A stretch of 64,000 nucleotides of DNA from Asterella californica (Eukaryota; Streptophyta; Marchantiopsida; Marchantiales; Aytoniaceae). A model generated the notes under the pieces. It worked only from the letters and a program-made list of their open reading frames with translations. It was not told the DNA's origin and did not search any database. Shown in pieces: positions 1 through 8,858 of this stretch. Numbering within the stretch: position 1 is the first letter of the stretch; every line of letters starts with the position of its first letter. The DNA lies in the NCBI GenBank assembly GCA_036924285.1, contig JAYKYS010000006.1:24464001-24528000 (forward strand), written 5' to 3'. The position numbers were made by a program, and so were the translations under genes.

Positions 1-2918
1 GCTTTTTCCACTCCTTGTTGAATTCGTGCAACGAATTCATTAACAGCATCCACTTTGGTGTTGACTGACGACGTCGTGCTGAATCGTGTCAAACTTGTTG
101 GTGTGAGAGGATGTTCGCCGTACATGAGATAAAAAGGTGTTTCACGAGTAGATGCATTGAGGGAGTTGTTGTAGGCAAATTCTACCAAAGGGAGTAAAGT
201 GTCCCACTTCGCTTGCTCCTCCAGAGTAAAGGCTCGTAGCATGTCTTCAATGGTGCGATTGGCTCTTTCGGTTTGTCCATCGGTCTGTGGGTGATAAGCC
301 GTAGACATGGCAAGTTTGGTCTTGAACAGACCAAATAGGGTTCTCCAAAACATGCTCGTAAACTGAGGACCTTTATCTGTTATAAGCACCTGTGATAGAC
401 CGTGCTGAGCAAAAATGGTGTTCAAATATATCTGAGCAAGTTGCGGTGCTGAGACGTCTTTCGTGGTCGGTCGAAGATGGATCATCTTGCTGAGCTTATC
501 GACGAAGACGACGATGGAGTCAAAACCTGAGCTCGTCATGGGAAGTTCACACACTAAGTCCATACTAACATGTTCTCAACGTTTGGAAGGGATCGGGAGG
601 GGTTGAAGGAGACCGGAGGGTGCTTGATTTGTAGCCTTATTTTGTTGACACATTGCACAACTCCGAGTGTATACTGCAACATCCTCTGCCATCTTGGGCC
701 AATAGAACACTCGTTGGACTGCTTCCAACGTCTTTTCTGCCCCCATGTGTCCTGCAATGGCTGAATCGTGACATTCAGTTAGTATGATGGTACGTAGTTC
801 TGGATCATCCGGGATCCATAACTTCCCTTCATGGAATACCAAACCATGGTTGCGGGTGATGGTTCTTGAAGGTTTTGCTGCGATAGTCTGTGCATCCGAT
901 TTTGTGCCCTCGATCAATTTTGTCCAGAAGTCAAAATTCACCTTGACTTCAGAGACTATGTTATGCACCATAGGCATGCGGGTTAATGCATCAGCAATTT
1001 GCTTCTTGCCCTCAACGTACGTGATGGTCATGTTGAATCGCTGTCTCCATTCTGCCCAACGGATTTGTCTCTTTGAGAGATCCTTCTGCGTCTCCAAATA
1101 GACTAAAGGTTTGTGGTCTGTCTCGACCACAAAAGCCTTCTCCCCTAGATAGTGCTTCCAATGCTTAGTAGCGAGAACTATCGCCAATTCTTCTCTCTCG
1201 GTGGTGTGATAGTTCTGTTCTGCTGGTAACAACTTCCGAGAGAAGTATGCAATTGGATGCCAACCATCCTTCCATTCTTGCTGCAACACCGCCCCTACTG
1301 CCGTGCCTGATGCGTCCGTTGCTAACTTGATAGGTTTTTTTGGGTCGTACCACTTGAAGATCGGAGCATGTAGTAGCGCGGTTTTCAATGCTTGAAAACC
1401 TACTTCTTGTGCTGTTCCTCACATCCATTTCTTGCCTTTGCCTAACAGGGCAGTTAGTGGTTGTGCAAGCTTGGCAAAATGCTTAACAAATCTACGATAA
1501 AATCCTGTCAATCCCAAGAAGCTCTTAAGTTGGGTCTGATCTTCTGGAGCCTTCCATTGTTGGATGACAGCTATTTTATCGGCCATTACTTGTATGCCTT
1601 CTGCACTCACTCTGTGTCCTAAGTAGTCCACCTCCGTCTTGTCAAATTCACATTTTGAAATTTTGGCGTACAGTTTATTTTGGCGGAGTACTTGGAGAAC
1701 CTCTCTCAAATGGTGCACATGGTCCTCCATAGTTTTGCTATAGACTAGGATGTCGTCAAGAAATACAACGACTGATCTGTCTAAGTACGGACGGAATATG
1801 TCATTCATCAGACCCATGAAGGTGGCCGGTGTATTTGTGAGACCAAATGGCATTACTAAGTATTCGAAGTGATCATACCTTGTTCGAAAGGCAGTCTTTT
1901 CCACATCTTCATCAGCGATTCGAATCTGATTGTACCCGCTCCGTAAGTCTAGCTTCGTGAAGTACTTTGCTCCTTCGAGTTGGTCGAACAAGTCATCCAT
2001 CCGAGGTAGTGGATACTTATTCTTCACCGTTTGTTGATTGAGTGCTCGATAATCGATGCACATCCGTAGGCTGTTATCCTTTTTCTTAACAAAAAGGACT
2101 GGAGCTCCATATGGTGACACGCTGGGCTGGATGAACCCTTTTTGTAACATCTCCTCGATTTGCGCCTTGCACTCCTCCAATTCATGTGGCGCTAGTCTGT
2201 ATGGGGCCTTACAAGGAGGGGTGCTCCCTGGAATCACCTCGATTTTGTGGTCAATCCTTCGTTTTGGTGGTAATCCTGAAAGAAGATCATCGGGAAAGAC
2301 ATCCCCATATTCTGCTATCACTCCTATCAAGCTGTCTGGTATCTGCCCGTCGAGTCGTGCACTCGGGACTTCTCTTATTAAACCCAAAAAACAGACATCG
2401 TTGTTACGTATAGCACTTGTACCTATTACATACAAAGGCAAGTTCTGTCTTCGAGATCTCACTCTATCTCCGAAGATTTTCCACTGTTTGGTTTTCACCA
2501 CTTTTCTTCGCCAATCCACTTCGGGATTATACTGCTCCATCCACGGCATACCCAATATGACATCATAACGGGCTAATGTGATCACTCGCCACTCAATATC
2601 TTCACGATATTCACCTAAAGTAAGTTTTATCTTTCGAGGTAGAGATTCAATCTTCTCAGTCTGTCCATTGGGCAGTTCCATCTCTTCACTCTCATCACTT
2701 TCTAACTCCATTCCCAACTTCAGAGCAGTCGATCGAGACAAAAAGTTCTCTGTTGCACCAGGATCGATTAGTACTCTCACCTGGGTCCCTTCCAAGACTC
2801 CATCCGTGACAATCAATTGTGCATTGTTTTTTGTCAATCTTCTTCTCCTTCCCTCGCCTTTCTTCTCCTTCCTTGCACCAGTAAGGCCGCGAGGTGCATT
2901 TACTGGTGTTCTTCGTTT
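1..2918 (-). pseudogene. Element 1 pol: protease, reverse transcriptase, RNase H, integrase (broken)
   Basis: Pol lies in the -1 frame relative to gag and is entered at about 2918. Domains in order: an aspartic-protease-like segment around 2749-2770, where the active-site triad reads D-P-G instead of the usual D-T/S-G; reverse transcriptase with [19 protein letters not shown] and an FLDD catalytic box near 1750; RNase H with TDASG near 1310; integrase zinc-binding HHCC near 640-740; and the integrase core with its first D in SMDLV, second D in ITDKGPQF and E in TDGQTERAN. In-frame TGA codons interrupt it at 1419-1421 (start of RNase H) and 576-578 (between the integrase zinc finger and core). 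No frameshift was seen inside pol. The C-terminal end lies outside the window. Confidence 0.9.
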
Positions 2919-2921
2919 CCC
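2876..2921 (-). promoter_or_regulatory. Candidate -1 ribosomal frameshift signal between gag and pol
   Basis: On the minus strand gag reads CTG GGA AAC six codons before its TAA stop, counting from CTG. This places the heptamer GGGAAAC (2921-2915) in the correct X XXY YYZ phase. Slipping back one base gives GGG AAA, which is exactly the frame of pol. Six bases downstream a perfect 9-bp stem follows: CACCAGTAA (2908-2900) pairs with TTACTGGTG (2884-2876) across a 15-base loop, and the gag stop codon sits inside the stem. Heptamer, 6-nt spacer and stem match the general architecture of -1 frameshift sites. Function is inferred from sequence only. Confidence 0.7.
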
Positions 2922-4030
2922 AGTCTTGCCTCGATTTCTTCATCTCCTTCCGTCTCATTCAGATGATTCAGAGGTCGACGATATGAAGGTCTTGGATCTC
3001 TAGGAAAACGACTTCGGCAATTTGTAGCTATGTGGCCGAATCGCCCACAGCTGTAACATCGACGTTGCTCGAGTTGAGGTGTAGCATTCCTGACACCTTC
3101 TCCTCTAGGAGCTCCTTGACGTCTTTCTTCTGACCGCCCTCGACGATCTCCACCTTGAAATTGTCGTGGCTGATAGCGGATGTTGCCTAGCTCCATGGGT
3201 GTCGGACCGTTTGCATACGGGATTTCGGATCTATTCTGATGATTTGATGGAATCATCACTTCTCCTCCTAATGCTCCAGCAATTCTCTGAGCGCAAGCGA
3301 TGGCCTCAAAAACCGTGAGTGGGTTTTGCACCATTACTTCTTGTCGAATTCTTTCCTTCAACCCCCTCTTGAAATTATCAAGAGCCTCCGCCGGACTCAT
3401 ATCAGTGATTGCAACTTGCAAGTCGAGGAAGGCTTCTACATACTCTTGAAGGCTTCCCTTCTGTTTCAATCCTCACATCCTCGTTCGAGCCATTTGCACC
3501 GAGTCCACAGACTGGAAATTCTTCAACAACCCTTCTTGCATTGCAGTCCATGTGACTGTCCTCCCTTCCGTCAACACCGATCTCTCCCATGCATCATACC
3601 ACGTGAGAGCTTTATCAGTCAAGTAGCCACACGCAAACACTCCCGCTACGTGATCCGTGATTTGCATACTGAAAAGTCGCAAATATCGATTCATCCGAGA
3701 AATCCAATTCTCGACTACTCTCATAAGTCGTTGGCCTTTGTACGGTTCAATGTTACATGTCTTCTTCATCCGTAGTAGCAGGGCACCTTCCTCATCGACT
3801 GGAGCTCTAACGATTTGTGCCACGGGTTCTCTTGGTGCAGCTTGCTCTCCCACCACCGGTACTCCTTGAGACGATCCTCCTCTTGCAACGTCTGTCATAC
3901 TCTGACCCTCGAGATTCAACATTTTGTTCTGTAATGCTTCAACCGTCATCTTCATCTCTCGAAATTCGGTCAGCATGCCTTGCATCAGTTCCTGCATCAC
4001 CAACTCTGGATTTGGAGGTTGTTGCTCCAT
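2900..4030 (-). pseudogene. Element 1 gag with zinc knuckle, one in-frame TGA
   Basis: The ATG at 4030 opens a gag protein of about 376 codons counting the internal stop. It has an N-terminal helical segment, a retrotransposon-gag (capsid-like) region with WISRMNRYLRLF and ALTWYDAWER, and a CCHC zinc knuckle CYSCGRFGHIATNC near 3010-3050 for RNA binding. A TGA at 3473-3475 interrupts the capsid region; the frame stays open on both sides, so this is a point nonsense change and not an indel. The ORF ends with TAA at 2900-2902, 13 bases after the putative slippery heptamer. Gag starts 46 bases after the stop of leader ORF2. Confidence 0.88.
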
Positions 4031-4320
4031 GATCGCTCTCTCTCTCTCTTACGATACGTAAGTTTCAAGCTTCTCCTAATACAGAGTTATGACGGCCACT
4101 CGGAAACGTTCGTATACTACAGGTACTACAAAAGGGACAAGAGAATCAATTATCTCGCGGTAGAAATCCTCACCAAAATTTCTAATCACAAACTTTCTAT
4201 GTAACAATTTCGGTCTACAGACATAGCGGATCTCCACCCACGTTGTCGTGTCGTGGATCGGCTCCTACTTGAAATTCAAACTTCGATGCTTGTCGCTCCA
4301 AAGACACTCATGAGAAGACA

Positions 4321-4800
4321 AGCTAGGCCCCAGCTTACGGATTTTGGCACAATCTCAAATCTCAATTTTCATCGCATAGATGGGTAGAGCTCCTTGTCAG
4401 CATTCCATAGGCATCTTGTCTACTTCGTTTGGGCGCCTAGTAGAGAAGTTACAGGACTCGAAAGATGGAGAAAATAAGCTAGGCCCCAGCTTACGGGTTT
4501 TTGGCACCACTTCGGATCTTCGTTTTTATCGCACCAGTGGATAGAGCTCCTTGTCAGCTTTCCATAGGCACTTCATCTACTTCGTTTGGACGCCTAGTGG
4601 AAAAGTTACAAGACTCGAAAGATGGAGAAAACAAGCTAGGCCCCAGCTTACGAGCTTTTGACGCAACTTCGGATCTTTACTTTTATCGCATAGATGGATA
4701 GAGCTCGTTGTCAGCTTTCCATGGGCATCTTGTTTATTTCGTTTGGACATCCAGAGAAGAAGTTATGCGATTCGGAAAAAGGTAAAATCAAGCTAGGCCC
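4321..4800. repeat. Tandem array, about 157-bp unit, three full copies plus part
   Basis: Each unit begins AGCTAGGCCC (positions 4321, 4477, 4634, 4791; spacing 156, 157, 157). Inside each unit are a CTACTTCGTTTGG-like stretch and a tail of AAAGATGGAGAAAA type. Copies differ by scattered substitutions. The array lies wholly inside the 2,021-bp insertion. Confidence 0.85.
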
Positions 4801-5069
4801 CTAGTTACTTGCTGACTGGGTATTTAGGGCTTCAGGCGTTATATCAAACACGCAAGGGGCCTGCTTCTTATATTGAGGGTTGAACTTCGTACGTACAGAC
4901 TGTTGCAAGGGGGGTGCTTAAGGGGCTTGCTTGTTCCTACGACCTGTCGGTGGATGTTTTGAAGAATTGAGAAGTCCAATACACGCGCGCAAGGTGTCAT
5001 CGGGTTCAGATCTGTGCAGGCTACGCACAGGTTAAGACGGTTCTTGAAGAGACGGATCGGGGGTTGTGT

Positions 5070-5690
5070 TCTGGGAGAAATTGAGACGCAGGGAGCAGAA
5101 TTGAGGTTTTCAGTTACCTGTGAAGGAGAGTTGGACCGTTCGGACCGTTCCGGAGTCCAAACTTGCTGTCCTTGGATCCATCGGGATCAGAACAATGAGT
5201 TCTTCAGGAAATTGAAGACGATACAAAGTTTTATCGGGCGGTTTGAGAGTTGTGAGAGAAATTGGCTCGCAGGGAAGCGCTAGCGTCAAGTTTTCATCGC
5301 CTGCGACCTGGGATTGGATTGTTCTTCGCGATCGGTGAGCCAAGCTCTTCGTTCTTGGTGCCTACGCGATCAGGGAGTCCTCATGTACGCATAGGAGAAG
5401 ACTGTAAGTGAATTGGATTGTTGGTTTGGGTGTGGTGAGCAAATTTGAGCCGCAGGGAACCGATTTACGTCAGTTTTTTGTAGCCTGCGATCAAATTTCT
5501 CGAGTAGTTTTGCAAGGGGAACTCCAAACGGCTTGTTTGGAGTCTTGTTGGGTTCAGGGTAGCCAGATCTACCTACCAGCGAAGACGGATATCAGTTTAG
5601 ACGATCCGTTTGTGCGGTGTGAGCGGTTTTAAGCCGCAGGGAGGAGTTTTTGAAGGTTCGGTCACCTGCGACCGAAAATTAGCGATATCT
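5070..5690. repeat. Degenerate tandem array, about 183-bp unit, four copies
   Basis: A GCAGGGA core recurs at 5088, 5269 and 5452, and as GCAGGG at 5636 (spacing 181, 183, 184). A tract resembling GTCAGTTTTT and then CCTGCGA follows each core. The copies are more diverged than in the 157-bp array. The four copies are interspersed with unique-looking DNA. It lies in the same insertion. Confidence 0.72.
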
Positions 5691-6309
5691 CAACTATCGG
5701 GAGCCGGATCTGAAGGTTTCTTGGGCCAACGGAGTCAAGGAAGGAGACCCTATCAACATTTGAAGATCGTTTGGCGAAAGGAGAAAGTTCCCATATAGGT
5801 CTTTTTCGGTTCCTTCGCTACAGGTTTCGTCCTTTTGAGTTCGTTAAGGACTTAGTTGGTTGTGTATGGCTTGTGGTAGCTAGCTTTAGCCAAGAGCTAG
5901 TGTGTGGATGTGGTTTGGACTTGGGTTTGGATCGCATGATACTGTTGTGGCTCTGGTTGTTAGCAAAGAGAAGTTTCTCTTGCTTTGAGCTACGTTTTGA
6001 CGATTTCAGACTAGGGTTACGTTTCAGGGGTTTGTTTTAGGGCTTCTGAAGTAGGTTACAGACCGCTCTGGTCTTTTCCTCAGTTTTGTGCTGTTTGGAG
6101 AAAGAATCGACAGTGTACATACTTTCAGAGTGGTATATATCGCAGCATTCCTTTTTCGTGGTTGTTCTTCTCTGTCTTGTCTCTGTTTGGCACACAGCAT
6201 CTCCACAGCCAGGAACCTCGCGTTTTCCTGGACATCCTTCACGCACAAAATATCCGACACGATAACGTGTTGAAGGGAACAGGAGCGGGTAGGTTTAGAT
6301 CCATGCTCA

Positions 6310-6528
6310 CTAAATCAAGATGTAGACGGTCAAATCCCAACTAGCTGCATATGTCACTACTGGAAGAATCACCGGGACTGGCGAATTCATCACTTGACCC
6401 ATGAAATCCTCACCGAAATGATAAACAAGATACACTCGAAAATGCTCTCGACGCATATACATAAGCTTGATATGGAAAGGATTCAAGAATGGTAATTCTG
6501 GAGCTGGAAATCTACCCCCATCCATCAC
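6310..6528 (-). CDS. Element 1 leader ORF1, small protein of unknown function
   Basis: A 72-residue ORF lies between the primer site and gag. It begins MMDGGRFPAPELPF and contains NPFHIKL, FGEDFMGQVM, SPVPVILPVV and WDLTVYIL. Its counterpart at 13338-13577 is clearly homologous, sharing MDGG, NPFHIKL, HFR, FGE-FMG, MxSPxPVILPxVTY and WDLTVYIL, although it belongs to a different element copy. Conservation of an open frame in two diverged copies argues that it is a real protein. Leader ORF2 follows 5 bases after its stop. The alternating hydrophobic pattern suggests a small beta-rich fold. No catalytic motif is visible. Confidence 0.65.
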   Translation of the reverse strand: MMDGGRFPAPELPFLNPFHIKLMYMRREHFRVYLVYHFGEDFMGQVMNSPVPVILPVVTYAASWDLTVYILI

Positions 6529-6629
6529 ATAGCTCTCTTGATCCTTTCAGCACACTCAGAGTTCCAATTGCTAGGTACCTCGATCAAAGGTCCTTCTAAG
6601 AGGGATAATCCGCTCTCTTAGAGTTTCCT

Positions 6630-6641
6630 GCTCTGATACCA
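6630..6641 (-). other. Primer binding site of element 1, initiator tRNA-Met type
   Basis: TGGTATCAGAGC on the minus strand, one base inside the LTR end, is the usual plant primer site complementary to the 3' end of initiator tRNA-Met. The same 12 bases serve the intact element at 33671-33682. Confidence 0.9.
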
Positions 6642-6704
6642 TTGTAAGATGAGGCTCTAGAGTGAACTCGAAACTCGAATGCCCGTGGTGGTGCATTCGC
6701 AGCG

Positions 6705-6712
6705 TTTATATA
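6705..6712 (-). promoter_or_regulatory. TATA box of element 1 LTR
   Basis: TATATAAA on the minus strand lies about 130 bp downstream of the heat-shock-like array and about 60 bp before the LTR end. This is a plausible position for a U3 promoter. Confidence 0.65.
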
Positions 6713-6843
6713 GTGAGAGGAATAGTACATGATAAGCTTCCGGCCAATGCTCATCTCTCACGCGGATCGCTGATGTGGCTTACATGCAGCCTTAGATCTA
6801 GAACAACATCTAGAGATTCAGAATGAGCCACGTAGAAGGCTCG

Positions 6844-7002
6844 CTGGAAAGTTCTAGAAGCTTCTTTCTAGAAACTTCCTTCTGGAAGCTTCCCGGCTGG
6901 AAAGTTCTAGAAGCTTCTTTCTAGAAACTTCCTTCTGGAAGCTTCCCGGCTGGAAAGTTCTAGAAGCTTCCTTCTAGAAACTTCCTTCTGGAAGTTTCCC
7001 GG
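6844..7002 (-). promoter_or_regulatory. Three tandem 53-bp repeats made of heat shock elements
   Basis: Units start at 6844, 6897 and 6950. Each contains three perfect trimeric heat shock elements of the form TTCnnGAAnnTTC, for example TTCTAGAAGCTTC, TTCTAGAAACTTC and TTCTGGAAGCTTC, giving nine in 159 bp. The third copy differs from the others at a few bases. The array lies upstream of the TATA box in the direction of transcription. Such elements bind heat-shock transcription factors as trimers. Heat-responsive LTRs are known from the copia element ONSEN; here the host element is gypsy. Confidence 0.75.
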
Positions 7003-7149
7003 CGGACTTTTGGCGCACTCGCCTATTGGTAGAAGTACTATTTGCTGCATGTATTCTTCGGCCAACTTAGCCGTAACTAATTCTTATACCAAGGACTTCT
7101 ACCAAATCAATTTCTCCTCTAGTTGATAAGTAGGACTCTACTTATTACA

Positions 7150-8790
7150 CTCCTGCTGGGATCTCTGCACATCCTCCATAGGACCTGGTGCAGGTGGAGG
7201 AGCTGCAGAAGTAGACGGGGTGTCTTCAGGAAGAGCTGCTCGTCTCCTTGTGACTCTCCGTCTATCCCCAGTCTCCTCAGGAACTCCAGTACCAAGGTCA
7301 GAGGCTTCTCGCCGCCTCTTCTCCTCCACAGAAGCATCCTGCCAATGAACGTGTCTATCTACATCCAAGAATGCTCTGATAGAAGCAGCATCTACAGGAT
7401 CTCCCCATCCTGTGACCCTACGAATAGACTCTGCTCCCCTCTTCAGTACTTCAGAAGGAACGGGAGCAATACTCTTCTCAACAGTCCTATCTAGCAACGT
7501 AGGACTAGAAGAAACCTCAATATGTCCAGCATATACATCAGGATTTACCGATGGTACCATCAATGCATGTACAGTTGCCGCCGCAGCAATCTGAGGTAGA
7601 CTCCTCATGCCTCCTCGTCCAAACTGCGTGCTCAACGGCTCTCCAGTAGAAGAAAGGTGCAGCCTACTGTTCTGATAGCGAACCACACCATCTCGCAAAG
7701 CAGCTGTGAGCTCTTGACAGTCTCCTCGGAAATGATCAGGACTGTCACACCAAATACATCTACGAACCGGAGCTCCTCCTGGACGTGCAGCAGCAGGCGT
7801 CGGTGGCTGCTCTCTCTGCAATCCAGCTAGCTCTACCTTCAGCTCTCGCATCTGCCGAATCAGGTCTTCAATCTGGTTCTGTTGATCATGGTTCTCCGCA
7901 GGTCTCTGAACAGGTGCCTTTGTGCCGGTGCTGGCACAACTGGCATCAAAGGAACTGCAGCTGGGACAACAGGTTTGGGAGCAGGGACCAAAGGCTGCTG
8001 TACTTGAGGAGCAGCATAAGGTGGAGTGACCACTTCTGCAAGCGGACGTCCTCCCACAGCCACTCTTCCCCTCCTCTGCCTTGTAAGTACAGCCACAGCA
8101 TCCTCAAACCCCCAATCCATAGTAACACCTCCCTCAGCAGATCGATCGGCCAACATAAAACATAACCGATCTGCTGTAGCATCATCGGTAGCTTGCAGGA
8201 AAAGCTCTGTTCTCCTAGCATCTAGAGTTATTCGCTCTAGAGTTGAGAGTTGCCGGTATCTCCGATCAAACTCTCTCAGCAACTCACTCAGACTCATCAT
8301 ACGACCAGGTTGCTGCTCAACCCAGTCTAAGAACGTCCTCCTAGTAACTCTCTCTGAATCCTCCTCAAGAAACTCCTCTCGAAGAGATCGCTCAAAACTC
8401 ATCCAGATTCCAAGGTTTCTTCTCTGTACATCCCTAACTTGGTCCCGCAACTCAGGAATGACAGCTAACTCAAAACTCGCTATCATCTCAGCATCAGTAA
8501 CCCTAACCAGCTCCATCTCTCCTCTATACTCACACAGATATCTAGAAATATCTCTACCTTCAAACCTTCCACATCTATTCACAATCGCTTGCAAAGCCTT
8601 GGTGGATTTTAACTCACCCCCTCCAACGATCAGATGCTGTTGGACCAAGGCCGCAAGCGTCTTCAAAATCTCAGCTGTGTCCAGACCAGGTACAGAGGTC
8701 GTTGCAGTCACAGGTGCTACAGAAGGTGCTGCAGTAGACGTAGATGCAGCAGCCGCAGAAGTAGCAGCAGTAGCGCTCTTGCGATCCATC
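7150..8790 (-). pseudogene. Element 2 gag with zinc knuckle, frameshifted and cut by element 1
   Basis: The ATG at 8790 starts MDRKSATAAT, followed by an Ala/Ser/Thr-rich tail, a capsid-like region (SRYLCEYRGEMELV, WMSFERSLREEFLEE) and then, in the -1 frame, a coiled-coil-like segment (IRQMRELKVELAGLQ) and a CCHC knuckle CIWCDSPDHFRGDC near 7740. The frame changes somewhere near 7860-7915. I see no slippery heptamer there, so an indel is more likely than programmed frameshifting. The reading frame ends because the LTR of element 1 begins at 7149. The rest of the element presumably lies left of the window. Confidence 0.82.
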
Positions 8791-8838
8791 TTCTCTCCTT
8801 GTAGTAAACTCAACCTTCTCAATCAATCACCCCAAGAT

Positions 8839-8856
8839 CTCTCAGTGGAAGCACCA
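8839..8856 (-). other. Candidate primer binding site of element 2, tRNA not identified
   Basis: Two bases after the LTR end the minus strand reads TGGTGCTTCCACTGAGAG. It starts with TGG, as a primer site must to pair with a CCA tail, but I do not recognise the tRNA. It is not the tRNA-Met site used by the other elements here. Confidence 0.5.
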
Positions 8857-8858
8857 GA

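Larger units (their letters stand above)
4244..6264. mobile_element. 2,021-bp insertion with inverted ends and ACGT duplication (solo LTR or TIR element)
   Basis: The boundaries follow from comparing leader ORF2 with its intact relative at 13125-13328. The insert starts TGTCGTGTCG and ends CGACACGATA, which are inverted repeats with 9 of 10 matches. ACGT flanks it on both sides (4240-4243 and 6265-6268). If the terminal TA is a decayed CA, this is a solo LTR with TG...CA ends; otherwise it is a non-autonomous terminal-inverted-repeat element. It has no convincing coding region and consists largely of two tandem-repeat arrays. Confidence 0.72.
4076..6304 (-). pseudogene. Element 1 leader ORF2, split by a 2-kb insertion
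   Basis: The first part (6304-6265) encodes a start beginning MDLNLPAPVPFN. The second part (4243-4076) continues with WVEIRYVCRPKLL through RNFGED to a C-terminus ending VAVITLY and a TAG stop at 4076-4078. Joining across the insertion aligns end to end with the uninterrupted ORF at 13125-13328, which begins MDLNYPANIPFN and ends VVILTLY. The complete product would be about 67 residues. It resembles leader ORF1 of the same element, sharing an N-terminal PF, a central FGED/E, an SP.P-type stretch and a hydrophobic C-terminus. I know of no family for it. Its position just before gag suggests it is read from the genomic RNA. Confidence 0.7.
1..7149 (-). mobile_element. Element 1: degenerate Ty3/gypsy LTR retrotransposon, 5' part and most of pol
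   Basis: Read on the minus strand, the order is 5' LTR (6643-7149), tRNA-Met primer site (6630-6641), leader ORF1 (6310-6528), leader ORF2 (split), gag (2900-4030) and pol (down to base 1). The 3' end and 3' LTR lie left of the window, so the target duplication cannot be checked on both sides. RT before RNase H before integrase places it in Ty3/gypsy. It is not autonomous as it stands: gag has one in-frame TGA, pol has two, and leader ORF2 carries a 2,021-bp insertion. It is itself inserted in the gag region of element 2, whose reading frame runs straight into the LTR at 7149. Confidence 0.9.
6643..7149 (-). repeat. 5' LTR of element 1 (507 bp)
   Basis: On the minus strand the LTR runs from TGTAATAAG (7149) to ATCTTACA (6643), with TGTAA/TTACA inverted ends, and is followed by the primer site. 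It holds a heat-shock-element array, a TATA box and a short R-U5. At its outer edge the gag frame of element 2 is cut. Confidence 0.85.

Noticed and set aside
2056..2568. Long plus-strand ORFs opposite element 1 pol and gag
   Set aside because: They are antisense shadows of conserved RT and gag coding sequence, without homology of their own.
576..3475. TGA codons as selenocysteine or programmed readthrough
   Set aside because: No recoding element is visible near them, and single-base decay explains all three; kept only as a remark.
7860..7915. Second programmed frameshift, in element 2 gag
   Set aside because: The shift is also -1, but no X XXY YYZ heptamer in phase lies in the overlap and it falls within gag, so an indel is more likely.
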